Origin: Halobacteriales archaeon QS_9_67_15
GTDB taxonomy: Archaea; Halobacteriota; Halobacteria; Halobacteriales; Haloarculaceae
Assembly (NCBI GenBank): GCA_003023165.1
Contig: PXSD01000011.1
Coordinates: forward strand, 1 to 14,529
Reading direction: 5' to 3'
Length of the DNA: 14,529 bases
Positions 6,626 to 13,558 of the stretch are shown here, piece by piece. The notes beneath the pieces were generated by a model. The model made no database searches. It was given only the letters and a program-made list of their open reading frames with translations, and was not told the DNA's origin. The position numbers were made by a program, and so were the translations under genes. Numbering within the stretch: position 1 is the first letter of the stretch; every line of letters starts with the position of its first letter.

Positions 6626-8485
6626 ATGCGACTCCTGTTCATCCACTCGGACCACCTGGAGTTCGAGGCGCGCGAACAGGCCGGCCCGGACGACCTCGCC
6701 GAGACCGAGGGCGTCCCGATGGACGGCCGGATGGAGGACTGCGTCACCGCCTTCGTCAGCGTCGAGTCCGACGACGAGGCCGACCTCGACGGCGTCGTCG
6801 CGAACGCGAGCGACGAACTCCGGGACGTGACAGGACAGCTGAACACGAACCGAGTGGTGCTCTACCCCTACGCCCACCTCAGCGAGGACCTCGCGACCCC
6901 CGACGCCGCGAAGACGGTCATGCGGGACCTCGAAGCCGCGCTCGAGGACGACGGCTACGAGGTCCTCCGTGCGCCGTTTGGCTGGTACAAGGCCTTCGAG
7001 GTGTCCTGCAAGGGCCACCCGCTCTCGGAGCTCTCCAGACACGTCTCGGCTCACCGCGACGACGGGAACGGCGACGGTGAAGAGGGAGGCGAGCCGGACC
7101 GGGACCCCAGCGAGTGGCTCGTGCTCCACCCGGACGGCTCGACCGAAGACGCGGTCGCGGCGAAGCCGAACGTGAGCGAAGACATGCGGGCGTTCGTCGA
7201 GGACGAGGTGGAAGACGTGACGGCGTCGCCCGGCGAGGAGCCCCCTCACGTCGAACTCATGCAGGAGAAGTCGCTCGCGGGGTACGACGACCTCTCGGAC
7301 GTCGGGAACCTCCGCTGGTACCCCCGGGGGAAGCTCGTCCGCGACCTGCTGATGACGTACGTGAGCGACCTCGTGGTCGAGTACGGCGGGATGCCGGTCG
7401 AGACGCCGATCATGTACGACCTCGGGGCGCGACCGGTCGACGAGCACGCGGGCAAGTTCGGCGAGCGCCAGTACCGCTTCGAGTCGGGCGACCGCCGGAT
7501 GATGCTCCGCTTCGCCGCCTGCTTCGGCCAGTTCTCTATCATGCGCGACATGCACGTCTCGGAGAGCGACCTCCCGCTCCGGATCTACGAGATGTCGACC
7601 TACTCCTTCCGACGCGAGCAGAAAGGGGAAGTCACCGGTCTCAAGCGCCTGCGGTCGTTCACGATGCCGGACATGCACACCGCGACAACGGACATGGACG
7701 GCGCTCGCGCGGAACTGCTGCGGCAGGCGAAGCTCTCGCTGCGGACGAGCGACGACCTCGGGCTGGACTACCAGCCCGCGGTCCGGCTGACCCGCGAGTT
7801 CTACGAGGACAACCGGGAGTGGGTCGCCGAACTGGTCGCCGAACTCGACAAGCCGGCGCTTCTCGAGGTCATCCCGGAGCGACACCACTACTGGTCGGCG
7901 AAGATCGACTTCGCGGCCGTCGACGGACTGGGCCGGCCCATCGAGAACCCGACGGTCCAGATCGACGTCGAGAGCGCCGAGCGGTTCGACATCACGTACA
8001 CCGACGCCGATGGGAGCCACCACCCGCCGATCCTCCACTACTCGCCGTCGGGCGGCATCGAGCGAGTCGTCGCCGCGCTCCTGGAGGAGACGACGACGAT
8101 GGAGACCCCGCGACTGCCCGTGTGGCTCTCGCCGACGCAGGTCCGGTTCGTCCCCGTCGGCGAGGAGCACGTCGAGTACTGCGACGAACTGGTCGACGAC
8201 CTCGCGGCGGCGGACGTACGCGCCGACGTGGACGAGCGGTCGGAGACGGTCGGCAAGCGCATCGCCCGCGCCGAGACCGACTGGGTGCCCTACTACGCGG
8301 TCGTCGGCGACCGAGAGGTCGACGGCGGACGCCTCGATGTGAACGTCCGCGCGACAGACGAGGAGGTCGAGATGACGCCCCAGGAGTTCCGCGAGCGCGT
8401 CCGCTCGGAGACCGACGGCCTCCCCAGCGAGAAGCGGTACCTCCCGAAACACGTCAGCGACCATCCGAGCTTCACGGGGCGGTGA
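6626..8485 (+). CDS. thrS: Threonyl-tRNA synthetase, archaeal type
   Basis: A complete 619-residue class II enzyme that charges tRNA(Thr). The N-terminal archaeal editing domain (about 1-140), a D-aminoacyl-tRNA-deacylase-like fold that removes mischarged serine, begins MRLLFIHSDHLEFE and has VLYPYAHLSEDLA and APFGWYKAFEVSCKGHPLSELS. An acidic linker (about 150-165) follows. The catalytic core has motif 2 (SFRREQKGEVTGLKRLRSF) and motif 3 (PSGGIERVVAALLEE). The threonine-selecting zinc site can be assigned as Cys299 (AACFGQF), His351 (PDMHTA) and His471 (ILHYSPS). The C-terminal anticodon-binding domain runs from about 505 (PVWLSPTQVRFVPVGEEH) to the conserved DGGRLDVNVR near the end. All key residues are present, so it should be active with its own proofreading. 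Confidence 0.97.
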   Translation: MRLLFIHSDHLEFEAREQAGPDDLAETEGVPMDGRMEDCVTAFVSVESDDEADLDGVVANASDELRDVTGQLNTNRVVLYPYAHLSEDLATPDAAKTVMRDLEAALEDDGYEVLRAPFGWYKAFEVSCKGHPLSELSRHVSAHRDDGNGDGEEGGEPDRDPSEWLVLHPDGSTEDAVAAKPNVSEDMRAFVEDEVEDVTASPGEEPPHVELMQEKSLAGYDDLSDVGNLRWYPRGKLVRDLLMTYVSDLVVEYGGMPVETPIMYDLGARPVDEHAGKFGERQYRFESGDRRMMLRFAACFGQFSIMRDMHVSESDLPLRIYEMSTYSFRREQKGEVTGLKRLRSFTMPDMHTATTDMDGARAELLRQAKLSLRTSDDLGLDYQPAVRLTREFYEDNREWVAELVAELDKPALLEVIPERHHYWSAKIDFAAVDGLGRPIENPTVQIDVESAERFDITYTDADGSHHPPILHYSPSGGIERVVAALLEETTTMETPRLPVWLSPTQVRFVPVGEEHVEYCDELVDDLAAADVRADVDERSETVGKRIARAETDWVPYYAVVGDREVDGGRLDVNVRATDEEVEMTPQEFRERVRSETDGLPSEKRYLPKHVSDHPSFTGR

Positions 8486-8615
8486 GAGACGACGCGCGAC
8501 CGACTGCATCGGAGGGTCACTCGAAAACGAGTTTGACTGGCGGAGTGACCGTGCGGTCTGGAACCGGCGACCGAGCCGTCGGACAGGGCGCGAACGCCGG
8601 GTCGACACGTACCAC

Positions 8616-8621
8616 TATTTA
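8616..8621 (+). promoter_or_regulatory. TATA box of the uspA-like gene
   Basis: TATTTA lies 23-28 bp before the ATG at 8644, consistent with a leaderless transcript. It is the clearest AT-rich island in the 158-bp gap after thrS. Confidence 0.6.
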
Positions 8622-8643
8622 CTCGGGGAGCAAATCCCGGTCC

Positions 8644-9078
8644 ATGTACGACGACATCCTGTTGCCGACCGACGGAAGCAGGGGGACGACCGAGACGGTA
8701 GCACACGCGATCTCGATAGCGCGGGACGACGACGCGACGGTCCACGTTCTCTACGTCGTCGACAGCAGGCGCTACCGCGCGGCCGAGTCGGAGACGAAAG
8801 CGGAGATCGTCAAGTCGCTCGAAGTCGAGGGGGAGCGCGCTATCGAAGACCTCGAACTCGACCTCGAGGACGCCGGACTGGCAGTGGAGACGGAGATGCG
8901 CGACGGGATCCCCCACCGCGAGATCGTCGATTACGTCGAGGAGGCCGGGATCGACCTCGTGACGATGGGGACCCACGGACGGACGGGTCGCGACCGCGTC
9001 CAGAACCTCGGGAGCGTCACCGACCGCGTCCTCGAAGACGTGGGCGTTCCCGTTCTGGTCGTCGACATCGGCGACTGA
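8644..9078 (+). CDS. Universal stress protein, UspA family
   Basis: A single-domain 144-residue Usp, a cytoplasmic nucleotide-binding protein usually dimeric and linked to stress adaptation. It begins MYDDILLPTDGSRGTTETVAHAI, where strand 1 and DGS form the first part of the ATP site. It ends with the loop GTHGRTGRDRVQNLGSVTDRVL. In the usual ATP-binding pattern nine residues separate the second Gly from GS; here there are ten, so the loop is one residue longer. ATP binding is likely but less certain than for the canonical spacing. Length and fold order are otherwise complete. The start is supported by the TATA box at 8616-8621. It has its own promoter and no obvious partner gene. Haloarchaea carry many Usp paralogues, so a specific stress cannot be named. 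Confidence 0.92.
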   Translation: MYDDILLPTDGSRGTTETVAHAISIARDDDATVHVLYVVDSRRYRAAESETKAEIVKSLEVEGERAIEDLELDLEDAGLAVETEMRDGIPHREIVDYVEEAGIDLVTMGTHGRTGRDRVQNLGSVTDRVLEDVGVPVLVVDIGD

Positions 9079-9113
9079 CTGGACAGTTCGGGTCGCGCGC
9101 CCGGACCCGAGTC

Positions 9114-9118
9114 AATAT
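9114..9118 (+). promoter_or_regulatory. Weak TATA-like box before a possible small ORF
   Basis: AATAT lies 26-30 bp before the ATG at 9144. Spacing matches the leaderless promoters elsewhere in the window, but the box is short and weak. Confidence 0.3.
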
Positions 9119-9143
9119 CACCGCTCGCTTCGCACGCGGACGC

Positions 9144-9266
9144 ATGGCAGTCAGGGGGCCGGTCGGTCTGGTTACCGCGCTTCTCGAAACGCGGCTGGCG
9201 GACCTCGACAGCGAGCGACTCGCGGCGTCGTACCGGACGACGCGGCGCCGAAGACCAGGCCGGTGA
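9144..9266 (+). CDS. Possible 40-residue basic small protein, function unknown
   Basis: A short open frame beginning MAVRGPVGLVTALLETRLAD and ending RTTRRRRPGR. It could form a short amphipathic helix followed by a strongly basic tail. That charge is unusual among acidic haloarchaeal proteins and would suit nucleic-acid binding, but could equally mean the frame is not translated. In its favour is a TATA-like box at the right distance and a frame that fits neatly in the gap between the stress protein and the convergent UDG-like gene. I recognise no family. The confidence is low because short open frames occur readily in GC-rich DNA. Confidence 0.3.
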   Translation: MAVRGPVGLVTALLETRLADLDSERLAASYRTTRRRRPGR

Positions 9267-9283
9267 ACGGCGCCCGGGCGGCC

Positions 9284-10066
9284 CTACTCGTCGGTGTCGG
9301 GGTCGCGCCCGGTCTCGAGGTCGCCCTGTCGACCTTTGGTCTGTCGGTAGTCGGTCCCGAGCAGGTCCGCGAAGTGCGCCACGAACGCTTCGGTCTCCTC
9401 GGGCGACTGGTCGCTCGGGTCGAGCATCGGGACGAGCTCGAACCCGCGTCCGCGCATCGTCGTCGCGTGGCGGTCGTCGACGTCGAGGTCGTCCTCGCTC
9501 TTCGTCGTGTACTGGAACGCGAGCGCCTCGATGGCGCGCTGCCCGACCGGGACGATTATCTCCGGGTTGATCATCCGGAGTTCGCTGGAGCGGTAGGCCT
9601 CGCAGGCCGTCACCTCCTCGTCCGTCGCCGCCCGGTCGGGGTGGCGACACCGCGTGACGTAGGTCAGGTACACGTCGTCGGGGACCGGTTCCGCCGCGCC
9701 CGGGTCCCCCTCGCTCTCGGCTCGCTCCGCTCGCGGGTCACGCTGTTCCCCGCTCGCTTCGGGGCCTCCTGCCGATCGGCCCCGCTCTCGCCGCTCGCCG
9801 TTCCGAGACGCTCCCGGGAGTCGCGTCTCGCTCTCTACCAGTCCGACGCGGTCGAGGATCTCCCAGACGAGCGACTGGTCGCCGGCGAAGGGAACGCCGG
9901 TCTCGTCGGCGGCCGCGCTCGGCTGGTCGCCGATGACGACGAAGTCAGCACCTACGTCGCCGTACCCGTGGACGATCTGCGAGCGCGTCTCGACCAGTTC
10001 CGGACAGTTCGTACAGTCCTCGTCCATCCCGAACGGGTTGGCCATCTCGTCCTGTCGTGCGTCCAT
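9284..10066 (-). CDS. Uracil-DNA glycosylase superfamily Fe-S protein with Arg-rich insert
   Basis: A 260-residue protein related to family 4-type uracil-DNA glycosylases. Four cysteines fit the 4Fe-4S pattern: Cys18 and Cys21 (CTNC), then Cys140 and Cys155, 14 residues apart (RCRHPDRAATDEEVTAC). The motif 1 region reads VVIGDQPSAAADETGVPF, where family 4 usually has GEAPGxxED with G-PF. INPEIIVPVGQRAIEAL follows. The motif 2 position reads PMLDPSDQSP, so an Asp appears where HPS/HPA is usual; activity on uracil is therefore uncertain. Residues about 81-130 form an Arg/Glu/Gly-rich low-complexity insert. The start is MDARQDEM at 10066, though the Met at 10045 (MANPFGMDEDC) is also possible. 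It lies 28 bp downstream of aroC and is probably cotranscribed. Confidence 0.8.
   Translation of the reverse strand: MDARQDEMANPFGMDEDCTNCPELVETRSQIVHGYGDVGADFVVIGDQPSAAADETGVPFAGDQSLVWEILDRVGLVESETRLPGASRNGERRERGRSAGGPEASGEQRDPRAERAESEGDPGAAEPVPDDVYLTYVTRCRHPDRAATDEEVTACEAYRSSELRMINPEIIVPVGQRAIEALAFQYTTKSEDDLDVDDRHATTMRGRGFELVPMLDPSDQSPEETEAFVAHFADLLGTDYRQTKGRQGDLETGRDPDTDE
9677..9826 (-). other. Low-complexity insert inside the UDG-like gene
   Basis: This stretch encodes about 50 residues (81-130) rich in Arg, Glu, Gly, Ala and Ser, between the motif 1 domain and the VYLTYVTRCRHP segment, where relatives normally have a short loop. The DNA has many GCGAGC/GCTCGC-type repeats and a small hairpin at 9748-9764 (CCCCG, 7-base loop, CGGGG). 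Its base pattern resembles haloarchaeal intergenic repeat DNA more than coding DNA. It stays in frame, so the gene remains open. Confidence 0.6.
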
Positions 10067-10094
10067 CAGTCGTGGCTCCGGATGCGTCGGTCGG

Positions 10095-11321
10095 TCATTC
10101 GCCCTCGACGGTCCTGGTGACCGTATCGGCGTCGTCGGGGTCGTTCTGCGGGCTCTCCGGGTGGTAGTCGGTGTCGTACTCACCGGGGCGGTCGTCGATG
10201 CGGTCGGGGTTGATGCGACCCGACAGCAGCATGAAGTCCAGAACTGTGGCGCGGAGCATCGCCTCGACGACGGGCACGGCGCGGGGCGGCAGGCTCGGGT
10301 CGTGGCGACCGACGACCGTCGCCTCTTTCTTCTCGCCGGTCTCCCAGTCGACGGTCTGCTGGGTCTTCGGGATGGAGACGGGGGCGTGCCACGTCACCTC
10401 GCCGTAGATGGGCTCGCCGGTCGTGATCCCCCCCTGGAGGCCGCCGTGGTCGTTGCCGACGGGGACCGGGTCGCCCTCCTCGCTGACGACCTCGTCGCGA
10501 GAGCCGTCGTCGAACTCCCAGTCCTCGTTACGGTCGATACCGCGCGTCTCGCGGGCGTCGCGGCCCTGGCCGTACTCGACGGCGGTCGTCGCGGGGATGG
10601 AGAACATCGCCTGCCCTAACCGGGCGGCGAACGAGTCGAACCGCGGCGCGCCGAGCCCGCGCGGGACGCCGCGACACTCGAAGTACACCGACCCACCGAT
10701 CGAGTCGCCCTCCTGCTGGAACCGGTCGATGGCCTCGCGCATCTCCGCGGCTTTCTCGGGGTCAGCACAGCGGACCTCGTTGTCCTCGGTGTGTTCGAGC
10801 ATGTCCTCCCAGGTCACGTCTTCGGCCGTAATCGACCCGATCTGGTTGACGTGGGCCTTCACGCGCACGTCGTGGTCGGACTGGCGGAGAACCTGTTTCG
10901 CGACTGCCCCCGCCGCGACCCAGTTCACCGTCTCGCGCGCGGAGGAGCGGCCGCCGCCGCCCCAGTTGCGCGTCCCGAACTTCCCCGAGTAGGTGTAGTC
11001 GCCGTGGGAGGGCCGCGGCGCGGTGATGAAGGGCTCGTACTTGCCCGACCGGGCGTCCTTGTTCTGGATGACCATCCCGATCGGGGTCCCCGTGGTGTAC
11101 CCCTCCAGCGTGCCGGACCTGATCGACACTTCGTCGGGTTCGCCGCGCGAGGTGGTGATCATCGACTGGCCGGGCTTGCGCCGGTCCAGTTCCTCCTGGA
11201 CTTCTTCCTCCGAGATCTCGACCCCTGCCGGGCAGCCCGACACCGTACAACCCATCGCCTCCCCGTGGCTCTCGCCGAACGTCGTGAACCGGAAGAGACG
11301 GCCGAACTCGTTGCCGTTCAT
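10095..11321 (-). CDS. aroC: Chorismate synthase
   Basis: A complete 408-residue chorismate synthase, the FMN-dependent last step of the shikimate pathway, converting EPSP to chorismate. It opens with MNGNEFGRLFRFTTFGESHG, holding the active-site His19. It contains APRPSHGDYTY (second His), the flavin and phosphate-site segment WGGGGRSSARET, DHGGLQGGITTGEPI, and the C-terminal signature GRHDPSLPPRAVPVVEAM. The C-terminal tail is an Asp-rich extension common in haloarchaea. The ATG at 11321 was chosen over a GTG six bases upstream because it fits the family N terminus; both are close to the expected start of transcription. It is first in a leftward pair with the UDG-like gene. aroA, the preceding pathway step, is nearby on the same strand beyond msrA. 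Confidence 0.97.
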   Translation of the reverse strand: MNGNEFGRLFRFTTFGESHGEAMGCTVSGCPAGVEISEEEVQEELDRRKPGQSMITTSRGEPDEVSIRSGTLEGYTTGTPIGMVIQNKDARSGKYEPFITAPRPSHGDYTYSGKFGTRNWGGGGRSSARETVNWVAAGAVAKQVLRQSDHDVRVKAHVNQIGSITAEDVTWEDMLEHTEDNEVRCADPEKAAEMREAIDRFQQEGDSIGGSVYFECRGVPRGLGAPRFDSFAARLGQAMFSIPATTAVEYGQGRDARETRGIDRNEDWEFDDGSRDEVVSEEGDPVPVGNDHGGLQGGITTGEPIYGEVTWHAPVSIPKTQQTVDWETGEKKEATVVGRHDPSLPPRAVPVVEAMLRATVLDFMLLSGRINPDRIDDRPGEYDTDYHPESPQNDPDDADTVTRTVEGE

Positions 11322-11343
11322 TACCACGGGGTCGGTGACCCGG

Positions 11344-11352
11344 GCATATAGT
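11344..11352 (-). promoter_or_regulatory. TATA box of aroC
   Basis: On the minus strand this reads ACTATATGC, centred about 27 bp before the aroC ATG, consistent with a leaderless mRNA. It lies in the 138-bp divergent region shared with msrA. Confidence 0.6.
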
Positions 11353-11429
11353 TCTGAAGATGTGGGCGACGCTGGCCAGCGGTCGCGCTTTCCGTTCGAT
11401 TCCGCATCTGAGGCCGCTCCGTCGTTGGG

Positions 11430-11435
11430 TTCAAA
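11430..11435 (+). promoter_or_regulatory. Possible TATA box of msrA
   Basis: TTCAAA lies 25-30 bp before the msrA ATG. Spacing fits a leaderless promoter but the match is only moderate. Confidence 0.4.
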
Positions 11436-11459
11436 CCGCTCGGTTCCTAACTACGGGCA

Positions 11460-12014
11460 ATGACAGCGACCGAAACCGCGACGCTCGGCGGCGGCTGCTT
11501 CTGGTGTATCGAGGCGGCGTTCAAGGAACTCGACGGCGTCCGCGAGGTCACGTCGGGCTACGCCGGCGGTCACGTCGACGACCCGAGCTACAGGCAGGTC
11601 TGCTCCGCGTCGACCGGACACGCCGAAGTCGTTCAGGTGGCGTACGACCCGGACGTGCTGGCCTACGAGGACCTCCTCGAAGTGTTCTTCCGCATCCACG
11701 ACCCGACGACGAAGGACAGACAGGGACCGGACGCGGGGTCGCAGTACCGCTCTGCCGTCTACTACCACGACGACGACCAGAAAGAGACCGTCGAACGATT
11801 CGTCCACAACCTCCAGCGCGGCGGCTCGTTCGAGAGCTACGAGAACGACGAGGTCGTCACCGAGATCGGACCGCTCGACGCGTTCTGGGAGGCAGAGCCG
11901 AAACACCAGGACTACTACGACAAGAACCCGAACGACCGATACTGCCGGTTCCACGCCGAACCCAAGGTGAAGAAGGTCCGCGAGCAGTTCGCGGACCGGG
12001 CGGCCTCGCAGTAG
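11460..12014 (+). CDS. msrA: Peptide-methionine (S)-S-oxide reductase
   Basis: A complete 184-residue MsrA, which reduces methionine-S-sulfoxide in proteins and repairs oxidative damage. The GCFWC motif gives catalytic Cys13, with Glu18 (CIEAAF) as the expected acid. The family blocks SGYAGGHVDDPSYRQVC, TGHAEVVQVAYDP, EVFFRIHDPTT and GSQYRSAVYYHDD follow. Further cysteines are Cys16, Cys48 and Cys162 (DRYCRFH); Cys162 near the C terminus is the best candidate for a resolving cysteine, by inference. Recycling would be by thioredoxin or a similar thiol system. No msrB is fused or adjacent. It is a single gene, divergent from aroC and convergent with aroA; the 113 bp after its stop show no clear hairpin or other feature. 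Confidence 0.96.
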   Translation: MTATETATLGGGCFWCIEAAFKELDGVREVTSGYAGGHVDDPSYRQVCSASTGHAEVVQVAYDPDVLAYEDLLEVFFRIHDPTTKDRQGPDAGSQYRSAVYYHDDDQKETVERFVHNLQRGGSFESYENDEVVTEIGPLDAFWEAEPKHQDYYDKNPNDRYCRFHAEPKVKKVREQFADRAASQ

Positions 12015-12127
12015 CGCACTCGCGCCGCTCCTGCTCGGATACAATGGGGACGGACCCGGCGGCGTTCGAACCGATCGACCGGGTCTGACCCACTTTCGGA
12101 CCGGTCCCGAACTCACGCCGGAAACTC

Positions 12128-13426
12128 TCAGTTCCCGTCTGTCTCGACGTTCGCGCCCAAGTCCGCCAGCACGTCGAAGAAGCCGGGGAACGACACGTCG
12201 ACGTCCTCGGCTTCGGTGATCGTCGTCTCGCCGTCGGCGACGAGGCCGGCGACGGCCAGCGACATGATGATGCGGTGGTCGTCGCGGCCGGGGAGCGTCG
12301 CACCGCGGAGCTCCGTCTCGCCGCCGCGGATCGAGAGGCGGTCCTGTTCCTCGACGACGGCCGCGCCCATCTCCGTAAGCGACTCGGCCATGACGCTCAC
12401 GCGGTCGGTCTCCTTGTACCGGACGTGTTCGCAGTCGACGATGGACGTGGTGCCGTCGGCGGCCGCACCGAGGACGGCGATGGTCGGGAGGAGGTCGGGC
12501 GTGTCCGCGACAGTCACCTCGACGCCGGTGAGGTCGGACTGGCGCACGGTGATCTCGCCGGCCTCGCGGTTCCAGTCGATGTCGGCACCCATCCGTTCGA
12601 GGACGTCGACGATTGCGGAGTCGCCCTGCACGCTCGGGTACGCGCCCTCGACGGTGACCCCGTCCGGCGCGGCGAGCGCGCCGGCAGCCAGGAGGTACGA
12701 CATCGACGAGAAGTCCCCGGGGACGCGGTACTCGCCGCCCTCGGGCTCGTAGGACTGGTCGCCCTCGACGCGATAGCCGCCGTCGACGGCCGTCGCCTCG
12801 ACGCCGAACGCCCCCAGCACTTCGATGGTGATGTCGACGTACGGCGCGGACTTGAGTTCCGTTTCGAGGTCCACCGTGACACCGTTCGAGGAGACGGCAC
12901 CGGCCATCAGGAGGCCGGTCACGAACTGCGAGGACACGTCGCCGGGGATCGACGCCCTGCCGCCCTCGACCGGTCCGCGAACGACGAGCGGTGCCTGCCC
13001 GGTAGCGCGTGTGCTCTCGGCACGCCCGCCGAGCTGCTCGATGGCGTCGAGGAGCGGTCCCTGCGGACGCGAGCGGAGCGAGCTATCGCCGGTGAGGACG
13101 GTCGTCCCGTCGGCGAGTGCCGCAGTCGCGGTCGTGAGACGCATCGTCGTTCCGCTGTTGGCACAGTCGATCACGTCGGCCGGGACTTCGGGGAGGCCGT
13201 CGAAGCCCTCGACCGTGAGCGTACTGTGGTCCTCCGAGAGGTCAGTCTCGCCACCGTACGCTTCGACGGCGCGACGGGTCGCCTGCGTGTCGGCGCTGAT
13301 CAGCGGGCCGTGGACCGTCGCCTCGGACCCGTAGCCCGCCGCGAGGACCGCTCGGTGCGTGTAGCTCTTCGACGGCGGGGCGCGCGGTCGACCGCCGAGC
13401 GTCGACCGCTCGATGTTGGCGTCCAT
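12128..13426 (-). CDS. aroA: 3-phosphoshikimate 1-carboxyvinyltransferase (EPSP synthase)
   Basis: A complete 432-residue EPSP synthase, which joins shikimate-3-phosphate and PEP and feeds chorismate synthase. Both inverse alpha/beta-barrel domains are present. Key segments are APPSKSYTHRAVLAAG (Lys20, Ser21, Arg25), CANSGTTMRLTTA (PEP-site NSGTTMR, residues 90-96), SLRSRPQGPLLDAI, GDVSSQFVTGLLMAG, GDFSSMSYLLAAGAL, and near the end GRDDHRIIMSLAVAGL. The ATG at 13426 begins MDANIERSTLGGR, which fits the family start. An ATG at 13453 would add nine residues and lies closer to the expected start of a leaderless transcript, so the start is not settled. It is divergent from the M24 peptidase gene. 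Being on the same strand as aroC but separated by msrA, it is likely transcribed independently. Confidence 0.96.
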   Translation of the reverse strand: MDANIERSTLGGRPRAPPSKSYTHRAVLAAGYGSEATVHGPLISADTQATRRAVEAYGGETDLSEDHSTLTVEGFDGLPEVPADVIDCANSGTTMRLTTATAALADGTTVLTGDSSLRSRPQGPLLDAIEQLGGRAESTRATGQAPLVVRGPVEGGRASIPGDVSSQFVTGLLMAGAVSSNGVTVDLETELKSAPYVDITIEVLGAFGVEATAVDGGYRVEGDQSYEPEGGEYRVPGDFSSMSYLLAAGALAAPDGVTVEGAYPSVQGDSAIVDVLERMGADIDWNREAGEITVRQSDLTGVEVTVADTPDLLPTIAVLGAAADGTTSIVDCEHVRYKETDRVSVMAESLTEMGAAVVEEQDRLSIRGGETELRGATLPGRDDHRIIMSLAVAGLVADGETTITEAEDVDVSFPGFFDVLADLGANVETDGN

Positions 13427-13471
13427 GTGGTTCGGGTCGCTCCCCCGGTGCATCAGGCTACCGGAGTCAGC

Positions 13472-13480
13472 GATACTTGT
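13472..13480 (-). promoter_or_regulatory. Possible TATA-like box of aroA
   Basis: On the minus strand this reads ACAAGTATC, 19-27 bp before the ATG at 13453 and 46-54 bp before the ATG at 13426. If it is used, either the mRNA has a short leader or translation starts at the upstream ATG. The match is weak. Confidence 0.3.
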
Positions 13481-13528
13481 CCGTTCCCGGAGTGGTCGGC
13501 CGCCGATTCGAGGACGGACGCCGCACTC

Positions 13529-13535
13529 TATTTAT
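13529..13535 (+). promoter_or_regulatory. TATA box of the M24 peptidase gene
   Basis: TATTTAT lies 24-30 bp before the ATG at 13559, the standard leaderless spacing, and fixes the start of this gene. Confidence 0.65.
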
Positions 13536-13558
13536 CCGATGCGCCGCTTCGTGGTGGT

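Noticed and set aside
6080..8608. 842-residue open frame on the - strand opposite thrS and pspA
   Set aside because: It has no domain and a composition dictated by the codons of the real genes on the + strand, which are certain.
10067..10183. 39-codon upstream extension of the UDG-like gene
   Set aside because: It would overlap the aroC 3' end, is Thr/Pro/Arg-rich unlike the rest of the protein, and is not needed for the conserved CTNC start of the domain.
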